NCBI RefSeq assembly: GCF_019396385.1
Contig: NZ_JAHKRN010000005.1
Coordinates: forward strand, 124,001-188,000
Source of the DNA: Nonomuraea harbinensis
Lineage (GTDB): Bacteria > Actinomycetota > Actinomycetes > Streptosporangiales > Streptosporangiaceae
Direction: 5' to 3'
Length of the DNA: 64,000 bases
The notes beneath the pieces were generated by a model. It saw nothing but the letters and a program-made list of their open reading frames with translations. It did not search any database and had not been told where the DNA came from. Position 1 is the first letter of the stretch; each line of letters opens with the position of its first letter. The position numbers were made by a program, and so were the translations under genes. Of the stretch, positions 1-9,273 are shown in pieces.

Positions 1-1
1 G

Positions 2-640
<639 letters not shown>

Positions 641-651
641 GAGGTCGACTC

Positions 652-1791
652 GTGAAGATCCTGCACACCGCCGACTGGCACGTGGGCAAGGTGCTCAAGG
701 GGCGCTCCCGCCTCGACGAGCACCGCGAGGTGCTGCGCGAGCTGGTCGCCACCGCCCGCGAGCGGGACGTCGACCTGGTGATCGTGGCCGGCGACCTGTT
801 CGACACCTCCGCGCCCACCACCGAGGCCCAGCAGCTCGTGCTGCCGGCGCTGATGGCGCTGCGCGAGGGCGGCCGCGACGTCGTGGTGCTGGCGGGCAAC
901 CACGACAACCCGCAGCTGTTCGAGGTCTACCGGCCGCTGCTCGGCAAGCTGGGCCTGCACGTGGTGGGCGCGTTCCGCCGCCCCGACCAGGGCGGCACGC
1001 TCTCCTTCACCGCCCGCACCGGCGAGCCGGTCCGGCTCGCCGTGCTGCCCTTCCTGTCACACCGCTACGTGGTGCGCGCCGCTGAGGTGCTGGCCGGCAC
1101 CGCCGCCGAGCACAACCGCGACTACGCCGCCCGCATCGCCGAGCTGATCGCCGCGCTCACCGCGGGATTCCAGAACGACACGGTCAACCTGATCACCACC
1201 CACGGCACGCTCCCCGGCGGCCGGTTCGGCGGTGGCGAACGGGAGGCCCAGTCGATCTTCTCGTACTACTTCGAGCCCACCGCCTTCCCGCCGTCCACCC
1301 AGTACGCCGCGCTCGGCCACCTGCACCGCCGCCAGCAGCTGCCCGGCCCGTGCCCCATCTGGTACAGCGGCTCGCCCATCGCGGTCGACTTCGGCGAGGA
1401 GGGAAACCTGCCCGGCGCCCTGCTGGTGGACGTCGCGCCCGGCCGCCCCGCCGTCGTGGAGGAGGTCGTGTTCCGCTCGCCGCGCAGGCTGCGCACCGTG
1501 CGCGGCACGCTCGACCGGCTGGAGTCCCTGGACCAGGGCGACGACTGGCTCCGGGTGGTCGTCGAGGAGAAACCCCGCGTCGGCCTCGCCGACCAGGTGC
1601 GCGAACTGCTGCCGGGCGCGATCGACGTGACGCTGGACGAGCGCTTCCGCCCCGTCGCCGCCGTACGGGAGTCGCGCTCGCCCGCCCGCAGCCCGCGCGA
1701 GCTGTTCCGCGAATACCTGACCGCGACCGGCCGCGCCGACGAACAGGTGGCCACGCTCTTCGACCGGCTGTACGACGAGGTGACCGGCTGA
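652..1791 (+). CDS. sbcD: SbcD/Mre11-type exonuclease subunit
   Basis: A 379-residue calcineurin-like metallophosphoesterase. It carries all nuclease motifs in order: DWHVG (Asp8, His10), GDLFD, GNHD, a TTHG strand and GHLH near residue 223. It is the Mn-dependent nuclease that pairs with SbcC/Rad50 to open hairpins and trim protein-blocked DNA ends. The GTG start is preceded by GAGGT seven bases upstream. Its stop overlaps the sbcC start by one base (TGATG), implying translational coupling. The C-terminal capping domain (about residues 275-379) has the length expected for bacterial SbcD. The order ATPase-nuclease-SMC-nuclease resembles archaeal herA-mre11-rad50-nurA operons. Confidence 0.93.
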   Translation: MKILHTADWHVGKVLKGRSRLDEHREVLRELVATARERDVDLVIVAGDLFDTSAPTTEAQQLVLPALMALREGGRDVVVLAGNHDNPQLFEVYRPLLGKLGLHVVGAFRRPDQGGTLSFTARTGEPVRLAVLPFLSHRYVVRAAEVLAGTAAEHNRDYAARIAELIAALTAGFQNDTVNLITTHGTLPGGRFGGGEREAQSIFSYYFEPTAFPPSTQYAALGHLHRRQQLPGPCPIWYSGSPIAVDFGEEGNLPGALLVDVAPGRPAVVEEVVFRSPRRLRTVRGTLDRLESLDQGDDWLRVVVEEKPRVGLADQVRELLPGAIDVTLDERFRPVAAVRESRSPARSPRELFREYLTATGRADEQVATLFDRLYDEVTG

Positions 1792-4364
1792 TGCGCCCGC
1801 TGCTGCTGCGACTCGACCACTTCGGCAGCTTCCGCGACCCGGTGGACGTCGACTTCTCCGACGTCGACTACTTCGCGCTGACCGGGCCGACCGGGGCCGG
1901 CAAGAGCACGATCATCGACGCGCTCTGCTTCGCGCTCTACGGCACCGTCCCGCGCTGGGGCAGGGAGAACGTCATCGCCCACGCGCTGGCCCCGTCCGTC
2001 GCGGCGGGGAAGGTGGCGCTGCTGTTCGAGAGCGACGGCCGCCGCTACGGGGTGGTCCGCGCGCTCGTCCGCGACGGCAAGGGCACGGTCCGCACCAAAG
2101 AGGCGCGCATCGACGAGCTGGCCGGCGGGGTGCCGCTGGGCGAGGCGTGGGAGGCCGTGGTCAGGCCGCTCGCCGAGGGCGAGCACGTCACGGCCGAGGT
2201 GCAGCGGGTGACCGGGCTCGAATACCGCTTCTTCACCCAGTGCGTCGTGCTGCCGCAGGGGCGCTTCGCCGAGTTCCTGCACGCCGCGCCGCGCGAGCGG
2301 CAGGACCTGCTGGTGCAGCTGCTCGACGCCGACGTGTACGAGGCGATCAGGCAGCGGGCGGTGCGCGAGGAGGAGACGGCCAGGACCTCCGCCTCCCTGG
2401 CCCGCGACGAGCTCGGCAAGCTGTCGGGGGCGACGGCCGAGCTGGAGGAGCAGCTGGACGGGCGGCTCTCCGCGCTGCGGCGGCTGGCCGCGACCCTCGA
2501 CGCCGACCTCGACCTGCTGCGTGCCCGCGAGTCCGAGATCCGCCGCGCCACCCGCGAGCGCGCCGCCGTGGCCGAGCGGCAGGAGGCCCTGGCCGCGCCG
2601 CGCATGCCCGACGGGGTGGCGACGCTCTCGTCGGCCCGGCGGGCCGCCGCGGAGGCGGTGACGTCCCTGCTCGACGAGGTCGCCACGCTGGAGGCCGACG
2701 AGCACGAGGCGGACGAGGCGCTGGCCGCGCTGGGCGGCCGGGAGCGCCCCCAGGCCGCGCTGACCGCGCTCGACTCCCGCGACCGGCTCACCGCACAGAT
2801 GGAGTCGGCCCGTGCCCAGGCCCGTTCCGCGGCGGATTCCCTGGAGTCGCTGAGGTCCGCGCTCCAGGAAGCCGAAAGCGCCATGGCCGAGGCCGATCGG
2901 CGCCGCGACCGGCTGCGCGACGCCCACGCCGCCGCCGACCTGGCCTCCCGCCTCACCCCCGGCGACCCGTGCCCCGTCTGCCTCCGCCCCACCCCTGGAG
3001 AGAACACACCCCCGCGGCCGACCGCCCCGACGGGCTCCGCCGCCTCGGGAACCCCCACCGCCCCGGCGACCACCGCCGTCGCGGAAGATCCTCGTACGGG
3101 GAGCCACGCCGATGCGGCTGTGCATGCCCATGCGGGCGCCGGGGCGTCCCGGGTGGTGGTGCGGGCGCCTGGGGCCGCGGAGATCAGGGCGGCGGAGGGG
3201 GCGCTGGCCGCCGCGCGGAAGGAGGCCGAGCGGGCGCGGACCGCGTACGCGAAGGGTGAGACGTCGGCGGGGATGTACGCCACCCAGGTGACCAGGCTGG
3301 AGGCGGAGCTGGCCGCGCTGCCCCCGGCCGTGGACCGGGCGGCGGTCGAGGGCAGGCTGGCCGCGATCGGCAAGGCGGAGGCGGTGGCCGCCGAGGCCCG
3401 CACCGCCGTCAGGGCCGCCCGCTCCCGGCTGCGGCAGGCGCAGACGGAGGCGGAGCGGGCCGACCGGCGGGCCGCCGACGCGTGGCGGACGCTGGAGACG
3501 GCCCGCGACCGGCTGCTCGCGCTCGGCTCGCACGACGACCCGCCGCCCCCGCTGGCCCGCGACGACCTGCACCGCGCCTGGACCGACCTGCTGGCCTGGC
3601 GCGACGAGGCCGCCCGCGCCGCCACCGCCGCGCTGGCCGAGCGCGACGAGGAGCTCGCCGCCGCCACCGCCGGCCTCTCCCGCGAACGCGCCAGGCTCGC
3701 CGAGCGCCTGCGGGAGCACGAGGTCCCGCTGCCCGGCGAAGGCACCCCCGAGCAGCTCGGCGCGGCCGTCGCCGGCGAGGTGGCCCGCGTCGAGTCCCGG
3801 CTGGAGCGGGTCAGGGAGGCCCGCGAACGCGCCGCCGAACTGGCCGAGGAGCTCGCCGCGAAGGAGCACGCCGCCAAGGTCGCGCACGAGCTTGCGCTGC
3901 GGCTGCGCGCCAACGCCTTCGAGCGCTGGCTGTGCGCCGAGGCCCTCGCCGTGCTCGTCACCACCGCCTCCGGCCTGCTGCGTGAGCTGTCCGACGGCCA
4001 GTACGAGCTCGCGCTGAGCGACCGTACCGAGATCGAGGTCATCGACCACGCCGAGGCCGGGATGCGGCGCAGCGCCCGCACGCTGTCCGGCGGCGAGACC
4101 TTCCAGGCGGCCCTCGCGCTGGCGCTGGCGCTGTCCGACGCGGTCGCGCGCGGCCTCGACTCGATCTTCCTCGACGAGGGGTTCGGCACGCTCGACCCGG
4201 CCACCCTCGACACGGTCGCCACCACCCTCGAACGGCTCGCCGCCGGGCAGGAGCGCATGGTCGGCGTCGTCACCCACGTCCCCGCGCTGGCCGAACGGGT
4301 GCCGGTGCGGTTCGAGGTCCGCCGCGACACCAAGGGCTCGCACGTGCGGAAGGTGGGGCCGTGA
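1791..4364 (+). CDS. sbcC: SbcC/Rad50-type SMC ATPase with zinc hook
   Basis: An 857-residue SMC-family ATPase, shorter than E. coli SbcC (about 1050). The Walker A motif GPTGAGKST is at residues 32-40. A long Ala/Arg/Glu coiled coil leads to a CPVC zinc hook at 394-397, then a return coiled coil, the LSGGE signature at 765-769 and the Walker B/D-loop FLDEGFGTLD. Directly after the hook is an unusual stretch of about 60 residues rich in Pro, Thr, Ala and His, with codon use unlike the flanking coils. Rad50/SbcC bridges and clamps DNA ends and gates the SbcD nuclease. The start codon overlaps the sbcD stop, and the stop overlaps the next gene by four bases (GTGA), so the three genes are one transcription unit. 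Confidence 0.93.
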   Translation: MRPLLLRLDHFGSFRDPVDVDFSDVDYFALTGPTGAGKSTIIDALCFALYGTVPRWGRENVIAHALAPSVAAGKVALLFESDGRRYGVVRALVRDGKGTVRTKEARIDELAGGVPLGEAWEAVVRPLAEGEHVTAEVQRVTGLEYRFFTQCVVLPQGRFAEFLHAAPRERQDLLVQLLDADVYEAIRQRAVREEETARTSASLARDELGKLSGATAELEEQLDGRLSALRRLAATLDADLDLLRARESEIRRATRERAAVAERQEALAAPRMPDGVATLSSARRAAAEAVTSLLDEVATLEADEHEADEALAALGGRERPQAALTALDSRDRLTAQMESARAQARSAADSLESLRSALQEAESAMAEADRRRDRLRDAHAAADLASRLTPGDPCPVCLRPTPGENTPPRPTAPTGSAASGTPTAPATTAVAEDPRTGSHADAAVHAHAGAGASRVVVRAPGAAEIRAAEGALAAARKEAERARTAYAKGETSAGMYATQVTRLEAELAALPPAVDRAAVEGRLAAIGKAEAVAAEARTAVRAARSRLRQAQTEAERADRRAADAWRTLETARDRLLALGSHDDPPPPLARDDLHRAWTDLLAWRDEAARAATAALAERDEELAAATAGLSRERARLAERLREHEVPLPGEGTPEQLGAAVAGEVARVESRLERVREARERAAELAEELAAKEHAAKVAHELALRLRANAFERWLCAEALAVLVTTASGLLRELSDGQYELALSDRTEIEVIDHAEAGMRRSARTLSGGETFQAALALALALSDAVARGLDSIFLDEGFGTLDPATLDTVATTLERLAAGQERMVGVVTHVPALAERVPVRFEVRRDTKGSHVRKVGP

Positions 4365-5305
4365 CGGCGTTCTCCGTCGATCCCTGGGACCCCGGTTACG
4401 CGGCGGCGCTGGCCGCCGAGGCGTTCTCCGAGCTGGGCGCCACGAGCGCCGAGCTGGTGCTCGACATCGAGCGGCCGTCCGGCGACTGGAAGCCCGTCAC
4501 CCCCGGCCCCGACGCCCGAGCTCCCGAGACGCTGCTGGTCGCCGACGGGGTGCGCCGGATCGACGCCCGGGTGTGGGTGGACGACCCCGACACGGCCATG
4601 CCGGTGCCGGGGATCGCGGCCTCGTACGCCGCCGGGATCGTCCGGTGCGGTCCCGACGGCGCCGACCTGGCGGACATCGAGGTGCACCGCGCGCTCATCA
4701 GCGCCTCCCCGTACACGCCCGAGGTGAAGACCGCGCACGCCACCTACCGCCCCGGCAGGGCGGCCGACTCGACGGCGGAGGAGCTGTCGCTGGCGCTGCA
4801 GCGGCAGGTCACCCAGCTGGAGGTGGAGCTGTCGGTCCGCCACCGCGGGATGGCCGACGACCTGCTGCTGGTCGACGGGCCGCTGCGCGGGCGCGGGCAT
4901 CTGCCGCGCACGATCGGCTACATCAAGACCCACCACATCGCCTATCTGCCGCCTGCCCAGTCGGCGGTGGTGGCCTCGCTGGCGCCGGGCCAGCGCACGC
5001 CGGTGTTCCTCATGGGCACGAGCTGGCGGCGGCACGCCTGGTACGTGCGGCTGCCCGTGCACGCGGTCACCCCGTGGGCGGGCATCGTGCGCTGTGAGGC
5101 GAGCGCCGAGCTGGACCCCGCGGAGGCGGCGGCGCTGGCCGACGCGGTGACGCTGGCCCTGCCGCCGCTGGCCGGCGTCGACTACAAGGATCCGCGCGCC
5201 CCGCAGAACCTGGTGCCGATCGGCGGCCTGGAGAAGCTCCTGCGCCACCACCTGGGCGACTCCCGGCTGCTCTACCGGGCGCTGCGCACGGCCGCACGTA
5301 GTTGA
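4361..5305 (+). CDS. nurA: NurA-like DNA-end-processing nuclease
   Basis: A 314-residue protein with the pattern of the NurA nuclease domain. It has an early strand with an acidic residue (VADGVRRIDARVWVD), a long helix, a second acidic strand VDGPL, then GYIKTHHIAYL, the strand VFLMG and WYVRLP, and a C-terminal DPRAPQNLVPIGGLEKLLRHH segment. NurA is a metal-dependent 5'-3' nuclease that works with the HerA translocase; both are in this operon. The GTG start overlaps the sbcC stop (GTGA). The motif match is by eye and divergent from archaeal NurA; the operon makes it the best reading. The gene ends 66 bp before the next one. Confidence 0.75.
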   Translation: MTAFSVDPWDPGYAAALAAEAFSELGATSAELVLDIERPSGDWKPVTPGPDARAPETLLVADGVRRIDARVWVDDPDTAMPVPGIAASYAAGIVRCGPDGADLADIEVHRALISASPYTPEVKTAHATYRPGRAADSTAEELSLALQRQVTQLEVELSVRHRGMADDLLLVDGPLRGRGHLPRTIGYIKTHHIAYLPPAQSAVVASLAPGQRTPVFLMGTSWRRHAWYVRLPVHAVTPWAGIVRCEASAELDPAEAAALADAVTLALPPLAGVDYKDPRAPQNLVPIGGLEKLLRHHLGDSRLLYRALRTAARS

Positions 5306-5371
5306 TCTTGGCGGAAATCGTCACTTTCCTGTCCTTGCCGCCATGACGGGCGGCCCTGGAGCATAAAAGAC

Positions 5372-6316
5372 GTGCGCGTCGTCTTCGTCATCTTTCCCGG
5401 GTTCCAGATCCTGGATCTGACCGGGCCGCACGAGGTGTTCCACCAGGCCGGACCGTACGCGATCGAGACCGTCGCGGTGGCGGCGGGGCCGGTCCCCGCG
5501 TCGGGCGGGCTGGCCGTGGTGCCCACCGCGACCGTCGCCGGTTGCGACGGCGCCATCGACACGCTCGTCGTCGTGGGCGGGCGCGGCACGCCCGAGGCGT
5601 GCGCCGACGCGCGGCTGATCGGCTGGCTGCGGGAGGCGGCCGGGCGGTCCAGGCGGGTGGCGTCGGTGTGCACCGGGGCGTTCCTGCTGGCCGAGGCCGG
5701 GCTGCTGGACGGGCGGCGGGCCGTCACCCACTGGTCGTCGTGCGACCGGCTGGCCGCGCGGCACCCGTCCGTCGTCGTCGATCCGGACGCGCTGTTCGTC
5801 CAGGACGGCAACGTGTGGACCTCGGCGGGTGTGACCGCCGGGATCGACCTGGCGCTGGCGCTCGTCGAGGACGACCTCGGGGCGGACGAGACGCGGCGGA
5901 TCGCCCGCCACCTGGTGATGTTCGTCCAGCGGCCCGGCGGGCAGGCGCAGTTCTCCGCCCAGCTCGAAGCGCGGCGGCCGGCCCGCGAGCCGCTGCGCGA
6001 CCTGCTGGCCTGGATCACCGCCTCCCCCGACCAGGACCTCACCGTGCCCGCGCTGGCCCGCCGGGCGGACATGAGCGAGCGCAACTTCACCCGCGTGTTC
6101 ACCGCCGAGACCGGCCGCACGCCCGCCGCCTTCGTCGAGTCCGTGCGGCTGGAGGCGGCCCGCCGCCTGCTGGAGACCACCGACGACACGCTCGACGCCG
6201 TCGCCAGGGCCTGCGGGTTCGGCACGGTCGAGACTCTGCACCGCTGTTTCCGGCGGAGCCTGCGGGTCACCCCGGGGCAGTACCGCCGCCACTTCCGCAT
6301 GACGAGGAGCCACTGA
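5372..6316 (+). CDS. GlxA-family transcriptional regulator (DJ-1/PfpI + AraC HTH)
   Basis: A 314-residue two-domain regulator. Residues 1-165 form a DJ-1/PfpI-like sensor domain with the nucleophile-elbow sequence SVCTGAFLLAEAGLL and the THW motif. Residues about 215-310 form an AraC-type double helix-turn-helix ending in GFGTVETLHRCFRRSLRVTPGQYRRHF. The family (GlxA/FtrA/CdhR) senses small metabolites through the amidase-like domain, often nitrogen compounds, and usually activates transcription. The start is GTG, with GGAGC about 11 bases upstream. The stop overlaps the start of the next PfpI gene (TGATG), so the two are co-translated, suggesting the downstream enzyme is linked to the sensed compound. 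The ligand is not predictable. Confidence 0.9.
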   Translation: MRVVFVIFPGFQILDLTGPHEVFHQAGPYAIETVAVAAGPVPASGGLAVVPTATVAGCDGAIDTLVVVGGRGTPEACADARLIGWLREAAGRSRRVASVCTGAFLLAEAGLLDGRRAVTHWSSCDRLAARHPSVVVDPDALFVQDGNVWTSAGVTAGIDLALALVEDDLGADETRRIARHLVMFVQRPGGQAQFSAQLEARRPAREPLRDLLAWITASPDQDLTVPALARRADMSERNFTRVFTAETGRTPAAFVESVRLEAARRLLETTDDTLDAVARACGFGTVETLHRCFRRSLRVTPGQYRRHFRMTRSH

Positions 6317-6897
6317 TGCGCATCGGGATCTTGCTGTTCGAGGGCGTCGAGGAGCTGGACGCCGTCGGCCCGTGGGAGGTGCTGGCCTCCTGGGCCGCCG
6401 CCCACCCGGACGAGGCCGAGGTGGTCGCCTTCGCCCGTGAGGCCGGTCCGGTCCGCGCCGCCAAGGGCCTGGGGCTGGTCGCCGAGCACGGCATGGCCGA
6501 CGTCGGGCCGCTGGACGTGCTGCTGCACCCGGGCGGGCGCGGCACCCGGCCGCTGCTCAAGGACGAGGAGCATCTGGCCTGGCTCCGCGACCGGCGCGCC
6601 ACCGTGCCGCTGCTGACGAGCGTGTGCACGGGGTCGCTGGCGTACGCGGCCGCGGGCCTGCTCGCCGGCCGCCCCGCCACCACCCACTGGTCGGCCATCG
6701 ACACCCTCACCGAGCTGGACCCGACGATCGAGGTACGGCCCGGCTACCGGTTCGTGGACGACGGCGACACCATCACCGCCGCTGGAGTGTCGGCGGGCAT
6801 CGACATGGCGCTGCACCTGGTGGCCCGGCTGGCCGGCACCGAGCGCGCCAAGGAGACCCGCCACTACATCCAGTACGACCCGGCCCCGCCGGTCTAG
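6316..6897 (+). CDS. DJ-1/PfpI family protein, isonitrile-hydratase-like
   Basis: A 193-residue single-domain DJ-1/PfpI protein. It has the Cys-containing elbow TSVCTGSLAYAAAGLL and the downstream TTHWSAIDTL, the same arrangement as the sensor half of the preceding GlxA regulator. Relatives include isonitrile hydratase and ThiJ/PfpI amidases. Overlap with the regulator (TGATG) indicates one operon. The paralogous look of the two adjacent PfpI domains suggests the enzyme and the sensor bind the same ligand class. It ends convergently against the methyltransferase gene with a 4-bp overlap. Confidence 0.85.
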   Translation: MRIGILLFEGVEELDAVGPWEVLASWAAAHPDEAEVVAFAREAGPVRAAKGLGLVAEHGMADVGPLDVLLHPGGRGTRPLLKDEEHLAWLRDRRATVPLLTSVCTGSLAYAAAGLLAGRPATTHWSAIDTLTELDPTIEVRPGYRFVDDGDTITAAGVSAGIDMALHLVARLAGTERAKETRHYIQYDPAPPV

Positions 6898-7709
6898 GGA
6901 ACGCGGCCGACGACGCCGAGCACGCCGCCCTTGACCAGGCCAGGCCACGGGTACGGGTCGTCGTCGTTGCGCCACTTCTGGGCCGGCACCACACCCGGAG
7001 GGAGGATCTCCAGGCCGTCGAAGAGCGCGAGCAGGTCCTCCCTGCCGCGCCAGGCGAGGCCGCCCGAGGTGCTGCGCTGGTAGACGCCGCGGACCCCGTC
7101 GACCTTCGAGGCCTCGCTCTCTCCGGGCTCGATGTAGCCGTGCGAGACCACCAGATAGCTGCCGGACACCAGCGGCTGCCGGAGGGCCGCCACGATCTTG
7201 GCCACCTGGTCGTCGTCGTGGAAGAAGTGGAAGACGGCCGCCACGACCACGGCCACGGGCTGGGAGAAGTCCAGATGCTCTTCGGCGGCGGCAAGGATGG
7301 CGTCGGGCTCGGCGAGGTCGCCCTGGACGATGATCGTCTCGGCGTTGTCGGCCAGCAGGGCGCGGGCGTGGGCGAGCACGATCGGGTCGTTGTCCACGTA
7401 CACGATCTTCGAGTCCGCGGCGACCCGCTGCGCGACCTGGTGGACGTTGTCCTGCGTCGGCAGGCCCGTCCCGATGTCCAGGAACTGCCGGATGCCGGAC
7501 TGGGCCAGGTGCCGCACGCTCCGGATGAGGAATCCCCTGTTGGCCAGGGCCACCTCGCGGATGTCGGAACCGGTCTGGCGGGCGAGCTCGATGACTTGCT
7601 CCGCGGCCTCCCGGTCGGCGGGGAAGTTGTCCTTGCCGCCCAGGTAGTAGTCGTACATGCGGGCCACACTGGGCACGTTGGGGTCGATCTGCCCCGGAAG
7701 CTGCGCCAT
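6894..7709 (-). CDS. SAM-dependent methyltransferase, DUF574 family
   Basis: A 271-residue protein of the actinomycete-specific DUF574 (Methyltransf_19) group. Near the N-terminus it has PSVARMYDYYLGGKDNF, the hallmark of the family, followed by the SAM-binding glycine motif FLDIGTGLPTQDN, an acidic strand VYVDNDPIV, and GDLAEPD. The start at 7709 is chosen over an upstream in-frame ATG (7814) because it is preceded by GGCGAGG and begins just where family conservation begins. Actinomycetes carry many copies of this family and their substrates are unknown. The gene diverges from a small membrane-protein gene. Confidence 0.9.
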   Translation of the reverse strand: MAQLPGQIDPNVPSVARMYDYYLGGKDNFPADREAAEQVIELARQTGSDIREVALANRGFLIRSVRHLAQSGIRQFLDIGTGLPTQDNVHQVAQRVAADSKIVYVDNDPIVLAHARALLADNAETIIVQGDLAEPDAILAAAEEHLDFSQPVAVVVAAVFHFFHDDDQVAKIVAALRQPLVSGSYLVVSHGYIEPGESEASKVDGVRGVYQRSTSGGLAWRGREDLLALFDGLEILPPGVVPAQKWRNDDDPYPWPGLVKGGVLGVVGRVP

Positions 7710-7795
7710 GTCCTCGCCTTCCACGTAGCCTCTGCCGCAAATGTAGTGCTTTTTCGTGACGAACGGATCTTTATCCTCTAGAAAGAGGTGATCCG

Positions 7796-8065
7796 GTGGG
7801 ACGGTATGGGCCAAGGGCTGATGCGGGCGATACTTTGGTCCGATGCGGCGGGCCCGCCGGGGGTGTCAGCGTTGCCCGCATGGGGTTCATCGGAGTCATT
7901 CTCATGATCCAGGGGTTCGGCGGGTTCGTGGCCCGCCAGTTCTTCGACCGCGACTTCGGGCTGCTGCATCTCTGGCTCGACGGCGCGACGCTGACGGTGG
8001 TGAGCGTCGCGCTGGGCGTGCTCGGCCTGGTGCTCGCCCTGGCCAGTCTCCGAGACAGGCTGTGA
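7796..8065 (+). CDS. Small membrane protein of unknown function
   Basis: A short protein of up to 89 residues with two hydrophobic segments (MGFIGVILMIQGFGGFV and LTVVSVALGVLGLVLALASL) and a charged linker. The GTG at 7796 has an almost perfect Shine-Dalgarno (AGAGGTGAT), which decides this start. A start at 7880, giving 61 residues beginning MGFIG, is the alternative that matches the hydrophobic core better. The stop overlaps the start of the downstream esterase (GTGA), so it is translationally coupled to it. I do not recognise a named family; the role may be membrane association of the neighbouring product. Confidence 0.6.
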   Translation: MGRYGPRADAGDTLVRCGGPAGGVSVARMGFIGVILMIQGFGGFVARQFFDRDFGLLHLWLDGATLTVVSVALGVLGLVLALASLRDRL

Positions 8066-9267
8066 CGGGAGCGGCCGAGGTGACCGGCTGGCTCGCGTCC
8101 AGGGCCGTCCCGCTCGACGGACTCGACCCGCGCGGGGCGGTCGCCGGTCTGGAGCCGCTGCGCGAGGTCCTCGACGGTGTCAGGGTGGTGGGGCTGGGGG
8201 AGGCGACCCACGGCACGCGGGAGTTCTTCCTGCTCAAGCACCGGCTGCTGCGGTTCCTCGTGGAGGAGCTGGGGTTCACCGTGCTGGCGATGGAGGCCAG
8301 CGTGTCGGCGTCGGAGGCCCTGGACGCCTACGTCCTGGGCGGGGCGGGGGAGCCGGAGCGGCTGCTGGCCGACCTCGGGTTCTGGACGTGGCGGACGCGG
8401 GAGATGCTGGCCGTGGTGGAGTGGATGCGCGCGCACAACCGCACCGCCGAGCCGAAGGTGCGCTTCGCCGGGATCGACCCGCAGTTCCCCGCAGCGTCGC
8501 TGCGGTGGCTCCGCGATCACCTGGGTGAGCGGGCCGGCGAGCTGCTCGGGCCGCTGGCGGTGCTGGGGGAGACGCGCCTGGGAGTGGGGGAGCCGCTCGA
8601 CCCGGCGATCGAGGCGGCCGCCCGCAGGCTGGCCGACGAGGTGGACGCCGGCGGGCCGGCGGAGGCGCACGCCAGGACCGTGCGGCAGTTCGCGACACTG
8701 GTCACGCGGCCGATGCGCGACGCCGACGGGGCGCGCACCGCCGGGGCGGCCCGCGACCAGTTCATGGCCGACAACGTCGACCGGCTGCTGGAGGACCCGG
8801 CCGCGAAGGTCGCCGTCTGGGCGCACAACGGTCACGTGGCCGCCGGCCACTACGCGCGCCTCGGTGCTCCGGTCATGGGAGATCATCTGCGTCAGCGTCA
8901 CGGCGCCGGTTACTACGCGCTCGGCCTGCTGTTCGGACAGGGTGAGTTCCGGGCCAGGCGGCTCCGGTTCGGCAGGCCCGACGTGCGGCGGCCGCCGGTG
9001 CGCCACCGGGTGCCCGCCGCCGGCAGGCCCGACGTGGCCGAATCCCTGCTGGCCGCCGCCTGCCCCCGCGATCACGTCGTCGACCTGCGCCTCGGGCCCA
9101 GGCCCGAGGCGGTGACCCGGTGGCTGGGCGAGCAGCAGTACGTGCGCGGCTACGGCGCCACGGCCGGGCGCTTCTCGTACAAGCTGACGTTCACCCCGGC
9201 TGTGCTCGGCGCCGCCTTCGACGGGCTCGCCTACATCGCGCACGGCACCTGTTCGACCCCGCTGTAA
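8062..9267 (+). CDS. Erythromycin-esterase family hydrolase
   Basis: A 401-residue protein with the family's signature GLGEATHGTREFFLLKHRL (catalytic Glu/His region) near residue 46 and a second conserved block VAVWAHNGHVAAG near residue 254. These residues activate water for lactone hydrolysis in EreA/EreB and are conserved in the succinoglycan-biosynthesis relatives. The GTG start overlaps the stop of the small membrane-protein gene. Substrate cannot be told from sequence; many actinomycete homologues are not macrolide-resistance enzymes. The 3' end abuts the convergent MreB-like gene. Confidence 0.88.
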   Translation: MTGAAEVTGWLASRAVPLDGLDPRGAVAGLEPLREVLDGVRVVGLGEATHGTREFFLLKHRLLRFLVEELGFTVLAMEASVSASEALDAYVLGGAGEPERLLADLGFWTWRTREMLAVVEWMRAHNRTAEPKVRFAGIDPQFPAASLRWLRDHLGERAGELLGPLAVLGETRLGVGEPLDPAIEAAARRLADEVDAGGPAEAHARTVRQFATLVTRPMRDADGARTAGAARDQFMADNVDRLLEDPAAKVAVWAHNGHVAAGHYARLGAPVMGDHLRQRHGAGYYALGLLFGQGEFRARRLRFGRPDVRRPPVRHRVPAAGRPDVAESLLAAACPRDHVVDLRLGPRPEAVTRWLGEQQYVRGYGATAGRFSYKLTFTPAVLGAAFDGLAYIAHGTCSTPL

Positions 9268-9273
9268 GGGTTG

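Noticed and set aside
1266-4343. A leftward open frame of about 1000 codons opposite sbcD/sbcC
   Set aside because: It is an antisense shadow of high-GC coding DNA: low-complexity Arg/Gly/Ala translation, no domain, and it opposes well-supported genes.
8062-9267. Macrolide-resistance gene
   Set aside because: The family signature is present, but chromosomal actinomycete homologues are diverse and no antibiotic cluster or mobile context is nearby.
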